64,000 nucleotides of DNA from Arthrobacter sp. Hiyo8 (GTDB lineage: Bacteria > Actinomycetota > Actinomycetes > Actinomycetales > Micrococcaceae), in NCBI GenBank assembly GCA_001549895.1, contig AP014719.1:1240001-1304000 (forward strand), read 5' to 3'. A program made the position numbers and the translations under genes. Below, in pieces: positions 51,879 through 60,870 of the stretch. The notes under the pieces were generated by a model, which was given only the letters and a program-made list of their open reading frames with translations, searched no databases and had not been told where the DNA came from. How positions within the stretch are numbered: the first letter of the stretch is position 1; each line of letters begins with the position of its first letter.

Positions 51879-52695
51879 GCTCCCATCCTCCTGACGAACT
51901 GGCGCCGCGTCAGCGTCCAGCCTGCGGCGGCGGCGCCCACAAGGAACAGGACGTGGGCCAGGGTCAACAAGGGATTCTCCTCGAGTCCGTAGGTGAAGAC
52001 GCGGCCAAGCTGAGTGCCGTGCCAGACCGGGGAGATCCAACCGATCCAACGCACTCCAAGCGGCAGCGAATCCAGCGGGAAGAAGGTGCCCGAAAACAGG
52101 AACAGCGGCACCACGATGAAGCGCTGCACCAGCGCGAACTGGCCGGAGTCTTTGGTGATGGTCGAGGCATAGGCCATGAGCGGCAGCCCGAAGGACAGTC
52201 CGGCCACCGTGGCAACTATCGCCGACACCCAACCCCACGGACTCGGCGAGGCACCGAACATGGCCACGATGGCGAAGTACACCACCGATTGCACCAGGAA
52301 CTTCAAGGCACTCGCCATGATGTGGCCCGCGGCGATCTGCTGCGGTACCAGCGGGGAGGCGTGCGGGCCAAAGAACACGCGGCGCCACTTGAAGCCGTCC
52401 ATGATCGGGTAGGAAAAGTCTCCCGACGCCGTCATGACCGCGGATGAGACCAACAATGCCGGCGCGATGAAGGTCAAATAGTTCACTCCACCGAACACCG
52501 CTGCGCTGTTCGCATCCACGAGGCTCGCCAGCCCGATTCCCATGGCGAACAGGTAGGCACCGGCTGCCCCACGCTGTACAGGAACACGGACCAGCCGTAG
52601 CCACGCATCACTCGGAGGACCTGCTCGGCGTAGAAGAAAGATCCCCAGCGCTTCGCCCGGCTGGCTGAGACGGCAGGCGAGTGGGCGCTAGTCAA
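51875..52695 (-). CDS. ABC-2 type transporter permease (sister subunit)
   Basis: A paralogue of the neighbouring permease. It has YLTFIAPALLVSSAVMTASGDFSYPIMDGFKWRRVFFG, FSGTFFPLDSLPLGVRWIGWISPVWHGTQLGR and a basic C-terminus. A frameshift near 52566 divides the first helix from the rest. A TTG at 52695 overlaps the ATPase stop by 8 bp. The two permeases probably form a heterodimer. Confidence 0.9.
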
Positions 52696-53665
52696 CGAGG
52701 CTCCGTCCGGTCAGCCGGAGGAAGACGTCCTCCAGCGAAGAACGCCGCACCAGCGACGTCAGGGGACGGAGCCGGCGTGCGGAGACTTGCTCCAGGGCCG
52801 ATTCGCCGTCGTTCGCGTAGATGAGCACCCGGTCCGGGAGCGTCTCGACGCGTTCGCCGATGCCCGCGAGTTCGGCGCCGATAGTGGCGTTGCGTTCCGA
52901 ACCGAAGCGCAGTTCCAGCACCTCGCGCGTGGAATATTCGCGGATCAGGCTGGCAGGCGAACCTTCGGCCATGATCCGGCCCTTGTCCACCACGATCAGC
53001 CGGTCGCAAAGCTGTTCGGCCTCGTCCATGTAGTGCGTAGTGAGGATCAGCGTGACACCTTGCTCCTTGAGCCTGAACAGCCGGTCCCAAAGGATGTGGC
53101 GCGCCTGCGGGTCCAGTCCCGTAGTGGGCTCGTCCAGGAGCAGGATCTTCGGCTCGTTGATCAGCGAGCGGGCAATCGTGAGGCGCCGTTTCATGCCGCC
53201 CGACAGGGCATCGACCCTCGACTTGGCCTTGTCCGTCAGCTGGGCGAACTCGAGCAGTTCATCAGCCTTGGGGCGCAAGTAGCTCAAGGGCAAGCCGAAG
53301 TAGCGGCCATAGACAATCAGGTTTTCGCGGACCTTCAGTTCCTCGTCCAGGTTGTCCTGTTGCGGTACCACTCCGAGGTGCGCGCGGACTTCCGGCCCGT
53401 GGGTTTCCGGGTCCAGGCCCATGATGCTGAGCTTCCCGGACGTGCGCTGGGAGACTCCGCCGATCATTTTCATGGTGGTCGATTTGCCGGCACCGTTGGG
53501 GCCAAGCAGGCCGAAGGACTCCCCTGCCGGGACCTCGAACGAGATTCCGTCGACGGCGATGAGCTCGCCGTAGCTCTTGGTGAGGTTTTCGGCGGTGATG
53601 ACTGCGGGTGGGTTCATCTGGAAGCTGGCTGACGTGGAGGAAGATCGGGTGGCTTCATTGTGCAC
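52688..53665 (-). CDS. ABC exporter ATP-binding protein (NodI/DrrA type)
   Basis: An intact 325-residue ATPase. Walker A is GPNGAGKSTT, the signature is ALSGGMKRRLTIARSL, Walker B is ILLLDEPTTGLDPQ and the switch His is in TTHYMDEAEQLCDR. A C-terminal domain of about 90 residues is typical of DrrA-like drug exporters. The GTG start has TAGTCT ending exactly 6 nt upstream. The substrate is unknown. The two-component genes lie just upstream. Confidence 0.93.
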   Translation of the reverse strand: MHNEATRSSSTSASFQMNPPAVITAENLTKSYGELIAVDGISFEVPAGESFGLLGPNGAGKSTTMKMIGGVSQRTSGKLSIMGLDPETHGPEVRAHLGVVPQQDNLDEELKVRENLIVYGRYFGLPLSYLRPKADELLEFAQLTDKAKSRVDALSGGMKRRLTIARSLINEPKILLLDEPTTGLDPQARHILWDRLFRLKEQGVTLILTTHYMDEAEQLCDRLIVVDKGRIMAEGSPASLIREYSTREVLELRFGSERNATIGAELAGIGERVETLPDRVLIYANDGESALEQVSARRLRPLTSLVRRSSLEDVFLRLTGRSLVD

Positions 53666-53747
53666 CCCAGCAGACTAGTAGAGCCAAGGAATACGTGAAA
53701 GAGGTATTCCGCAATTTTCTGGACTAACCTGCTGGACCCTTCGCGAC

Positions 53748-53835
53748 ATTCTGCTGGATCATTCCGCACCTCAGGCCCTGGAACCGCGTGGTTCCAGGGC
53801 CAGAGGGTTTATCCAGACGAATGATCCAGCAGAAT
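53748..53835. repeat. Nested palindrome: 17-bp outer arms around a 12-bp hairpin
   Basis: Outer arms at 53748-53764 (ATTCTGCTGGATCATTC) and 53819-53835 are exact complements. Inside, GGCCCTGGAACC (53774-53785) pairs perfectly with 53790-53801 across a GCGT loop. It fills the gap between the ABC operon promoter and the SHOCT gene, with no coding sequence. Confidence 0.9.
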
Positions 53836-53846
53836 CCGCAGTTTCG

Positions 53847-54164
53847 TCACTTCGTGGGATGTGCCCGCAGCACTTCCAGGCGTTGGCGGTACTCGGTCTC
53901 GTCGATTTCGCCCCGTGCGTAGCGCTCCCTCAGCACGCTTTCGGCGCCCTGTGTTGCTGCCCAGTAATGGTTCCGGCGCCACATCCGGCGGCCGAAAAAG
54001 ATGAAGAATCCGATCACGAGGAACCAAAACAGCGGGATCAGGAGGAAAAACGGCCAGAAGACGAATCCGTCCCCGGTCCGTGAACGACGTCGGCGGGCAG
54101 CTGCGCGGCCGCGGCGCCGATGGTGGTGCTCAGTGATGTCAACATGTCCAGTCCAAACTCTCAA
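53847..54164 (-). CDS. Small membrane protein with SHOCT-like C-terminus
   Basis: A short protein with a His/Arg-rich N-terminus (TEHHHRRRGRAAARRRRSR) and one long hydrophobic helix (FVFWPFFLLIPLFWFLVIGFFIFF). The C-terminal motif VLRERYARGEIDETEYRQRLEVL matches the SHOCT (short C-terminal) domain, which is thought to mediate oligomerisation or binding. The start is uncertain: a TTG at 54164 is one option, and the open frame continues to 54290. It sits between the nested palindrome and the response regulator. Confidence 0.7.
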   Translation of the reverse strand: MRVWTGHVDITEHHHRRRGRAAARRRRSRTGDGFVFWPFFLLIPLFWFLVIGFFIFFGRRMWRRNHYWAATQGAESVLRERYARGEIDETEYRQRLEVLRAHPTK

Positions 54165-54277
54165 CAGGCCGTATCTCGGCTCTGTTTCCAGTCTTGTTTT
54201 TGGCCCGTCGAAACGCGTCGGCCACCGGGAGTCACTTGCGGCCAGCTGCCTACTCCCCGGGAGACCCCAGGCCAGGG

Positions 54278-54943
54278 CTAGCTGCTCCAACCCGGCCGCA
54301 CCAGGCCGGACTCGTACGCGAGCACCACCAATTGCGCACGGTCACGCACCAGCAGTTTGGTCATGATCCGTGAAACGTGCGTCTTTGCCGTGAGCGGGGT
54401 GATGAACAGCCGCTCGGCGATCTCTGCGTTGTTCAGGCCCTCGCCAACCAACGCCAGAACTTCCCGTTCGCGCTCGGTGATTTGCTCCAGCGGCACTGTC
54501 TTCGACGCCGCCTTGCTGTGCAGGGCAAGCTGGGCCATGATGCGGCGTGTCACCGACGGCGAAAGGAGGGCGTCGCCGTCGTGCACTACCCGCACGGCCC
54601 GGATCAGTTCCTCCGGTTCGGTGTCCTTGACGAGGAAGCCCGCGGCGCCCGCGCGCACGGCTTCGGCGATGTATTCGTCCAGCTCGAAGGTCGTGAGGAT
54701 GATAATGCGCGTGTGCGCGAGTTGTGGGTTGGCCAGGATTTGCCGGGTTGCGGCCAGCCCGTCGCCATCCGGCATGCGGATGTCCATGAGCACGACGTCG
54801 GGTGCCTCACGCTCGGCCAGCCTGACGGCGTCCCGGCCGGTACCGGCTTCGGCCACCACCTCCATGTCCGGTTCGGCGTCCAGGAGGGCCCGGAATCCCG
54901 CCCGGATAAGGTTCTGGTCGTCGGCGAGCAGCAAGCGGATCAT
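54278..54943 (-). CDS. LuxR/NarL-family response regulator
   Basis: An intact 221-residue two-component regulator. The receiver has acidic residues in LLADDQ, the phospho-Asp in DVVLMDIRMPDGDG and the Lys in AAGFLVKDTEPEE. The output domain is a LuxR helix-turn-helix (ITEREREVLALVGEGLNNAEIAERLFITPLTAKTHVSRIMTKL). The start overlaps the histidine kinase stop by 4 bp, so the two make a pair. Targets are unknown. The adjacent ABC exporter is a reasonable guess. Confidence 0.95.
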   Translation of the reverse strand: MIRLLLADDQNLIRAGFRALLDAEPDMEVVAEAGTGRDAVRLAEREAPDVVLMDIRMPDGDGLAATRQILANPQLAHTRIIILTTFELDEYIAEAVRAGAAGFLVKDTEPEELIRAVRVVHDGDALLSPSVTRRIMAQLALHSKAASKTVPLEQITEREREVLALVGEGLNNAEIAERLFITPLTAKTHVSRIMTKLLVRDRAQLVVLAYESGLVRPGWSS

Positions 54944-56070
54944 CGTTGGTGTCCTCCCTCGTGGGGGTTCAGCGGAAGGTTCGCTTCCACGCGCAGCCCG
55001 GGCTCCAGCGGCGTCAGGCCAAGCGTGCCGCCCAGCGCCTCGACGCGCTCCCGCATGCCCCTCAGCCCGTTCCCGGCGGGCGCTCCGCGGAGGCCTCCGC
55101 CGTCGTCGTCGATCCGCACCCTCAGCGCGTTCCCGGACAATTCGAGAAGTACGACGGCGGACGCCGCACCTGAGTGCCTGCGGACGTTGCTCAGCCCTTC
55201 CTGGACGGTCCGGTAGGCCGCTTCCTGCTGGCCTGGGCCCACGCGTTCCGGGTCTACGGAGTTTTCGAACCGCACCTCTAGGCCGCCTCGCCGCGCGTCG
55301 TCGACGAGTTCCGGGATCCGCCCCAGGCTTGGCGGAGCCGAGGGACTCAGCGGGGCGTCGTCGCGCAGCACACCGAGGAGCTGGCGGACTTCGGCCAAGG
55401 ACTCCTTGCTCGCGGCCTTGATGGCCTCCAGCGCCGGGCGGAGCTTCTCGGGATCGTTCGTTCCCAGATGGAGCGCCACAGAGGCTTGGACGTTGATCAT
55501 CGACAGGGAGTGCGCCACCACATCGTGGATATCGCGGGCGAGCGTGAGGCGGTACTCGTCCCGTTCGGCCTGTTTCGCGGCCTCCCGCCGTCGCCGGTAT
55601 TCGGCCATCCGTTCGCCCCGGCGTCGGAAGCCTTCACCGATCAGGACAAGGATCGCGGCCCAGGCGACACCGGCAGAGGCCCGGACCAGCCCCGTCTCAT
55701 CTCCGGCGAGGACAGTCATCAGAACGACGGCCGCGGCGGAAATCCCGGCCCCGAGCCAGGCCTGCCAGCGCAGCCCCGCGGCAGCAGTGAGGATGATCGA
55801 GAGAGCCAGGGACAGCACTATCGGACCCCAGGCGTAACCGAGGAGCAGATAGACGGACGCGGCCGGGAGGGTGATCGGGAGCATGACGGCCGGCCTGCGG
55901 GTCCGGAAAGCCAAGGCCACCGGTCCCGCCAACAGCAAGATGAAGGCGAGCGGGTCCAAGGGGCGCAGGGTGGCCTGGTGGCTCGCTGAAAAGACGGTCC
56001 CCAAGACCTGGATCAGCGCCACCGCGATCACGATGAAACTCGTGGGAGGACCCTGGAAACGCCGCTGCAT
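54940..56070 (-). CDS. Sensor histidine kinase (HisKA_3 type)
   Basis: An intact 376-residue membrane kinase. About five helices fill residues 10-155. The HisKA_3 dimerisation helix with the phospho-His follows (LARDIHDVVAHSLSMINVQ), then a HATPase domain with N-box LSNVRRHSG and G-box DDGGGLRGAPAGNGLRGMRERV. There is no extracytoplasmic sensor domain, as in intramembrane-sensing kinases. TAGGCT ends 6 nt before the ATG. Confidence 0.94.
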   Translation of the reverse strand: MQRRFQGPPTSFIVIAVALIQVLGTVFSASHQATLRPLDPLAFILLLAGPVALAFRTRRPAVMLPITLPAASVYLLLGYAWGPIVLSLALSIILTAAAGLRWQAWLGAGISAAAVVLMTVLAGDETGLVRASAGVAWAAILVLIGEGFRRRGERMAEYRRRREAAKQAERDEYRLTLARDIHDVVAHSLSMINVQASVALHLGTNDPEKLRPALEAIKAASKESLAEVRQLLGVLRDDAPLSPSAPPSLGRIPELVDDARRGGLEVRFENSVDPERVGPGQQEAAYRTVQEGLSNVRRHSGAASAVVLLELSGNALRVRIDDDGGGLRGAPAGNGLRGMRERVEALGGTLGLTPLEPGLRVEANLPLNPHEGGHQR

Positions 56071-56115
56071 GCTTCGAGCCTAGCCGCGGAGGGCGCCGAC
56101 GTCGTCGGGTTAACG

Positions 56116-56155
56116 GTGTAGGGCGCCTACTCCCGCGGGAGTAGGCGCCCTACAC
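56116..56155. terminator. 40-bp perfect palindrome after folD
   Basis: The half-site GTGTAGGGCGCCTACTCCCG (56116-56135) is followed directly by its exact reverse complement. It lies 18 nt after the folD stop and probably ends glyA-folD transcription. No T run follows. Confidence 0.85.
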
Positions 56156-56172
56156 GGCGGTGGGGAGCACAA

Positions 56173-57083
56173 TCAGGCGACGCCGGAGGCGCTTCCCGCT
56201 GCCACTTGGCGTTCGGCGGCTTCGACCACGTTGGTCATGAGCAGCGCCACGGTCATGGGGCCCACGCCGCCGGGGTTCGGCGAAATCCAGCCGGCTACCT
56301 CGGCAACGGCGGGATCGATGTCCCGTGGACCTTGCTCTTGCCCGTCTCGGGGTCGGTTTCACGGGTGACACCGACGTCGAGCACGGCCGCGCCCGGCTTC
56401 ACGTCCGCAGGCTTGACGATGTGCTTGGCACCCGCCGCGCCGACAATCACGTCCGCCTGCCGCAGCAGCTCCGAGAGGTTCTTGGTGCCGGTGTGCGTGA
56501 GCGTCACGGTGGCGTTCACGGCCCGCCGCGTGAGCAGCAGTCCGATCGAGCGGCCGATGGTGACCCCGCGGCCGACCACCACGACGTGCTTGCCGGCGAG
56601 GCTGTAGCCGTTGCGCTGCAGGAGCTCGATGACGCCGCGCGGCGTGCATGGCAGCGGCGAGGTGATCTCTCCGTTGACGTTGAGCACCAGCCGGCCCAGG
56701 TTGGTCGGGTGCAGGCCGTCGGCATCCTTGGCGGGGTCGATACGCTCGAGGATGGCGTCGGTGTCCAGGTGCTTGGGCAGTGGCAGCTGCACGATGTAAC
56801 CGTGGCAGGCGGGGTCCGCATTGAGTTCGTCGATGAGGTCCTCGACCTGCGCCTGGGTGGCGTCCGCCGGAAGCTCACGCTGGATCGAGTTCATCCCGAT
56901 CTCCACGGACTGCTTGTGCTTCATGGACACGTAAAGCTGCGAAGCAGGGTCCGCACCGACGAGCACAGTGGCAATGCCCGGAGTTACGCCGCGGGCCCTC
57001 AGGGCAGCTACACGCTCAGTCAGCTCAGACTTGATGGCGGCAGCGGCGGCCTTGCCGTCAAGGATCTTCGCGGTCTGCGCCAT
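56173..57083 (-). CDS. folD: Methylenetetrahydrofolate dehydrogenase/cyclohydrolase
   Basis: A bifunctional NADP enzyme that oxidises 5,10-methylene-THF to 10-formyl-THF. Motifs are [14 protein letters not shown] with the catalytic Lys, [13 protein letters not shown], the Rossmann segment [20 protein letters not shown] and the C-terminal [15 protein letters not shown]. One G lost from a GGGG run near 56323 hides the last 50 residues, and the corrected stop is at 56173. The ATG at 57083 is used. A GTG at 57098 overlapping the glyA stop is an alternative. Confidence 0.95.
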
Positions 57084-57091
57084 GGACGGGT

Positions 57092-58388
57092 TCACCACTG
57101 CTCGTGCTGCGGGTACAGCGGGAAGTCAGCGGCGAGCTTGTCGACGCGGGCCTGCAATGCTTCGACGTCGGTAGCGGAACCGGCCTTCAACGCCGAAGCG
57201 ATGATCTCGGCAACCTCGGCGAACTCGGTGGCTCCGAAGCCGCGGGTAGCCAGGGCCGGGGTACCGATGCGCAGGCCCGAGGTGACCATCGGCGGGCGGG
57301 GGTCGAACGGAACGGCGTTGCGGTTGACGGTGATGCCCACGGAGTGAAGGAGGTCTTCGGCCTGCTGGCCGTCCAGCTGCGAGTTGCGCAGGTCCACGAG
57401 GACCAGGTGCACGTCGGTGCCGCCGGTCAGAACGGAAACACCAGCTTCAGCGACGTCGGCCTGGTTGAGGCGATCGGCGATGATCTTGGCGCCTTCGAGG
57501 ACGCGCTCCTGCCGCTCCTTGAACTCCTCGCCGGCGGCGATCTTGAAGGCAACGGCCTTGGCGGCGATCACGTGCATGAGCGGGCCGCCCTGCTGGCCGG
57601 GAACACGTTGGAGTTAAGCTTCTTGGCCCATTCCTGCTTGGCGAGGATCACGCCGGAACGGGGCCGGCCAGCGTCTTGTGCACCGTGGAGGTGACGACGT
57701 CGGAGTGCGGCACCGGGCTCGGGTGCAGGCCTGCTGCGACGAGGCCCGCGAAGTGGGCCATGTCCGTCCAGAGGAGCGCGCCAACCTCGTCGGCGATGGA
57801 ACGGAAGGCTGCGAAATCGAGGTGGCGCGGGTAAGCGGACCAGCCGGCGATGATGACCTGGGGCTTCTCGGCAATGGCTTGTTCGCGGAGCTTGTCCATG
57901 TCCACGCGGAAGCTGTCTTCTTCAACCTGGTAGGCAGCCACGTTGTAGAGCTTCCCGGAGAAGTTGAGCTTCATGCCGTGGGTCAGGTGGCCGCCGTGGG
58001 CAAGGGAAAGGCCGAGGATCTTGTCACCTGGAGTGATCATGGCGGACAGGGCTGCGGCGTTGGCCTGCGCACCGGAGTGCGGCTGGACGTTGGCGTACTC
58101 GGCGCCGAAGAGCGCCTTCACGCGGTCGATGGCCAGTTGCTCGGCGACGTCCACGTATTCGCAACCACCGTAGTAGCGGCGGCCCGGGTAGCCTTCGGCG
58201 TACTTGTTGGTCAGGACGGAGCCCTGGGCTTCCATGACGGCGCGGGGCGCAAAGTTCTCGGAAGCGATCATTTCCAGGGTGCCGCGCTGGCGGCCGAGTT
58301 CCTGTTCCAGAACTGCTGCGATCTCGGGGTCGAGCTCGGCAAGCGGCTGGTTGCTGATGGTCGCGGAGGTGATGGTGGTGGTGGTCAC
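57092..58388 (-). CDS. glyA: Serine hydroxymethyltransferase
   Basis: A PLP enzyme that converts serine and THF to glycine and 5,10-methylene-THF, the main source of one-carbon units. Motifs are [62 protein letters not shown] and the PLP-lysine region [13 protein letters not shown]. Frameshifts near 57655 and 57595 follow the PLP Lys. The GTG at 58388 has AGGAG 7 nt upstream. Its product feeds FolD directly downstream. Confidence 0.96.
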
Positions 58389-58613
58389 GAAGATCTCCTG
58401 GATAGGCAACGGGTATTTCTACAGGTCAGGCTACCGGCTGGGTTTTTTCCATGCCTTTGATTACGGGGCATGGCACAGCGACAGTAAAACGTGACCCTCG
58501 GCCCAGGCGTACGATCCGTGGTCTTCAAAATGCCGCTCCCTGGTGGTGCACCACCCAACGCCAGTCGCGACGACTTAAACAGTACAACAGGTGCGCAACG
58601 GTAGGCTTTAGTT
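58389..58613. promoter_or_regulatory. Divergent promoter region between glyA and purU
   Basis: A 225-bp gap without a gene. It contains the inverted repeat CCATGCC/GGCATGG (58449-58455 and 58467-58473), in the probable glyA leader. The purU TAGGCT box is at 58602-58607. I could not match any known riboswitch. Confidence 0.5.
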
Positions 58614-59472
58614 GTGACTGACTCCACCCTGCCTACGTCTTTTGTTGTAACCCTGTCCTGCCCGGACCGGCCCGGAATTGTGCACGCCGTTGCGGGGGCT
58701 TTGTTGGAGGCCGGCTGCAACATCGCAGATTCCCAGCAATACGGCAGCCCCAGCACGGGAAACTTCTTCATGCGGGTGGAAGCCACAACGTCTTCGAGCC
58801 AGGCTGAACTGAGTGCGGCGCTGGCCCGGTGGCCGAAGAATTCGGCATGAAGTGGCAAATCAACCCGGTGGGCCAGAAGGTCCGTACCCTGATCCTGGGT
58901 TCAAAGGACGCACACTGCCTCAACGACCTGCTCTTCCAGCAACGCTCAGGAACCCTCCCCATCGAGGTGCCGGCCATCGTCTCCAACCACCGGGACCTCG
59001 AAGGCCTGGCGGAGTTCTATGGGATCCCCTTCCACCACATCCCGGTCACCCCGGACACCAAGGCGCAGGCCGAGGCGAAGCTGCTCGCACTCATCCATGA
59101 GCACGGCATCGAGCTGACCGTCCTGGCGCGCTACATGCAAGTACTCTCCAACGAGCTCTGCTCCGAGCTCAACGGCAAGGCCATCAACATCCATCACTCC
59201 TTCCTGCCGTCCTTCAAGGGGGCCAAGCCCTACCACCAGGCGCATGCCCGGGGCGTGAAGATCATCGGGCCACTGCGCACTACGTCACGGCGGACCTCGA
59301 CGAGGGTCCGATCATCGAGCAGGAAGTCATCCGGGTGGACCACGCACGCACGGCCGAGCAATTCGTGCAGATGGGCCGCGACGTCGAGGGCCGCACGCTG
59401 GCACAGGCTGTGCAGTGGCACGCAGAGCACCGCGTCCTGCTCGACGGCACCCGCACAGTGGTGTTCAACTAG
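58614..59472 (+). CDS. purU: Formyltetrahydrofolate deformylase
   Basis: PurU hydrolyses 10-formyl-THF to formate and THF and so balances the one-carbon pool. An N-terminal ACT domain (VVTLSCPDRPGIVHAVAGALLEAGCNIADSQQY) is followed by the formyltransferase-like domain with the motifs NHRDLEGLAEFYGIPFHHIP and NIHHSFLPSFKGAKPYHQAH. The expected catalytic Asp follows in TADLDEGPIIEQ, visible after correction. Frameshifts lie near 58835 and 59272. The GTG has TAGGCT ending 6 nt upstream. The gene is divergent from glyA-folD. Confidence 0.95.
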
Positions 59473-59519
59473 GCGCCCCACCCAACCAGCTCCCCACCCA
59501 ACTAGGCGCCCCACCCAAC
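59466..59519 (+). repeat. 21-bp direct duplication at the purU 3' end
   Basis: Positions 59466-59486 and 59499-59519 are identical and 33 bp apart. The first copy contains the purU stop codon and the second runs into palindromic element copy 3. Confidence 0.85.
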
Positions 59520-59579
59520 TGACTCGCAGTTGTTGTCGTTTAGAGGCCTCATAACGACACCTACTGCTAGTTAGTTGGG
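59514..59579. repeat. 66-bp palindromic intergenic element, copy 3
   Basis: It begins CCCAACTGACTCGCAG and ends CTAGTTAGTTGGG, with the centre GAGGCCTC. Arms match with a few more mismatches than copy 1. It lies between the co-directional purU and methyltransferase genes, just upstream of the latter's TACGCT box. Confidence 0.88.
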
Positions 59580-59596
59580 TGTTCTACGCTGGGTCC

Positions 59597-60319
59597 ATGG
59601 ACGGGACCCGAAGGGCCTTCAGCGACGAAGCCGACTATCACGAGGCGAACCTGGCCGTCTACTACGACCGGCAGGCCGGCATCCAGAACACCCGCGCCAT
59701 GACCCCGCGTCGGACGGAATGCCGCGACTGGTTTATCCGCCTGCTCAAGGAAGAACACAGGCACTCGCTGTTCGAACTAGGCTGCGGCACAGGCGTCGAA
59801 GGCTTGGAATTCGTGCGGGCCGGATTGCACTACACCGGCGTCGACCTGTCCGAGGAGAGCATCCACGTTGCCCGTGCCAAAGGGCTCGACGCCAGCGTTG
59901 CCAGCGGCCGGTCCCTGCCGTTCGCCGATGCTACTTTCCCGGCCGTGTGGACTATGAGCACCCTCCTGCACGTGCCCAACGTGGTAATCCACGACGTCGT
60001 CAGTGAACTCGTGCGGGTCAGCGCGGCTGGCGCGCCAATCGCCGTCGGACTCTGGTCCGGTGACGATGAGGAAGTCCTCAACCCCGAGGACGAAGACGAG
60101 CCGCGGCGGTTCTTCAGCCGGCGGAGCGATGACACCCTGCACCGCATCTTTGGCGCGCACGGCGACGTCGAGCGCTTTGAGACCTGGCCCGAGGGCACAG
60201 GAGTCGAGTCGGGACCCGGCGCCGGGAACTGGACGCAGCATTACCAGTTCCTGGTCCTCCGGACTCCTTCGCTTGGGCCCACGCCGCCAGGGTTCCCTGG
60301 CCGAGCGAAGCGAGGTTAG
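59597..60319 (+). CDS. Class I SAM-dependent methyltransferase
   Basis: An intact methyltransferase. Motif I is [15 protein letters not shown], the acidic loop is [18 protein letters not shown] and motif II is [17 protein letters not shown]. The opening [32 protein letters not shown] is not one I can tie to a known substrate class. The ATG at 59597 has TACGCT ending 6 nt upstream and is preferred to a GTG at 59579, which lies in repeat copy 3. The substrate is unknown. Confidence 0.87.
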   Translation: MDGTRRAFSDEADYHEANLAVYYDRQAGIQNTRAMTPRRTECRDWFIRLLKEEHRHSLFELGCGTGVEGLEFVRAGLHYTGVDLSEESIHVARAKGLDASVASGRSLPFADATFPAVWTMSTLLHVPNVVIHDVVSELVRVSAAGAPIAVGLWSGDDEEVLNPEDEDEPRRFFSRRSDDTLHRIFGAHGDVERFETWPEGTGVESGPGAGNWTQHYQFLVLRTPSLGPTPPGFPGRAKRG

Positions 60320-60346
60320 GGAGGCGGTGGGGATTAGGCTTGCCCC

Positions 60347-60870
60347 ATGGCTCCCATTTACACGTTCGCCGGGGATACCCCGGCCATCCATGGCACCGCC
60401 TTCGTGGCACCCACGGCTTCCATCATCGGCAAGGCAACCCTCGGCGCGGACTCCAGCGCCTTCTATGGTGTGTCAGTCCGTGCCGACACCGCCGCCATCA
60501 GCGTCGGTGCCGGCTCGAACCTCCAGGACAATGTGGTCCTGCACGCCGACCCGGCTTCCCCTGCACCGTCGGCGAGCGCGTCAGTGTCGGCCACAGCGCC
60601 GTCGTCCACGGATGCACCGTTGAGGACGACTGCCTCATCGGCATGAGCGCCACCATCCTGAACGGAGCCGTGATCGGTACGGGTTCGCTGGTGGCCGCGG
60701 GCGCCGTCGTGCTTGAGGGAACTGTCATCCCGCCGCGTTCCTTGGTTGCGGGCGTGCCTGCCAAGGTGCGACGCGAACTGAGCGAAGAAGAGCTCGACGG
60801 CGTGAAGCGCAACGCAGCGCACTACCAGGAGCTAGCGGCGGCGCACCGCGGGATGCACGCGCAGGGTTAG
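60347..60870 (+). CDS. Gamma carbonic anhydrase family protein
   Basis: A left-handed beta-helix protein of the hexapeptide-repeat family (YrdA/CaiE-like). Repeats include [29 protein letters not shown]. Metal-ligand candidates are His in [16 protein letters not shown] and the C-terminal YQELAAAHR region. [17 protein letters not shown] is the family tail. One frameshift lies near 60556. TAGGCT ends 6 nt before the ATG. Whether it has carbonic anhydrase activity is not decided. Its stop overlaps the converging oxidase stop. Confidence 0.88.

Noticed and set aside
58389..58613. Folate or glycine riboswitch ahead of glyA
   Set aside because: Apart from one 7-bp inverted repeat I could not place the conserved junction sequences of any riboswitch I know. 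A covariance-model search would settle it.
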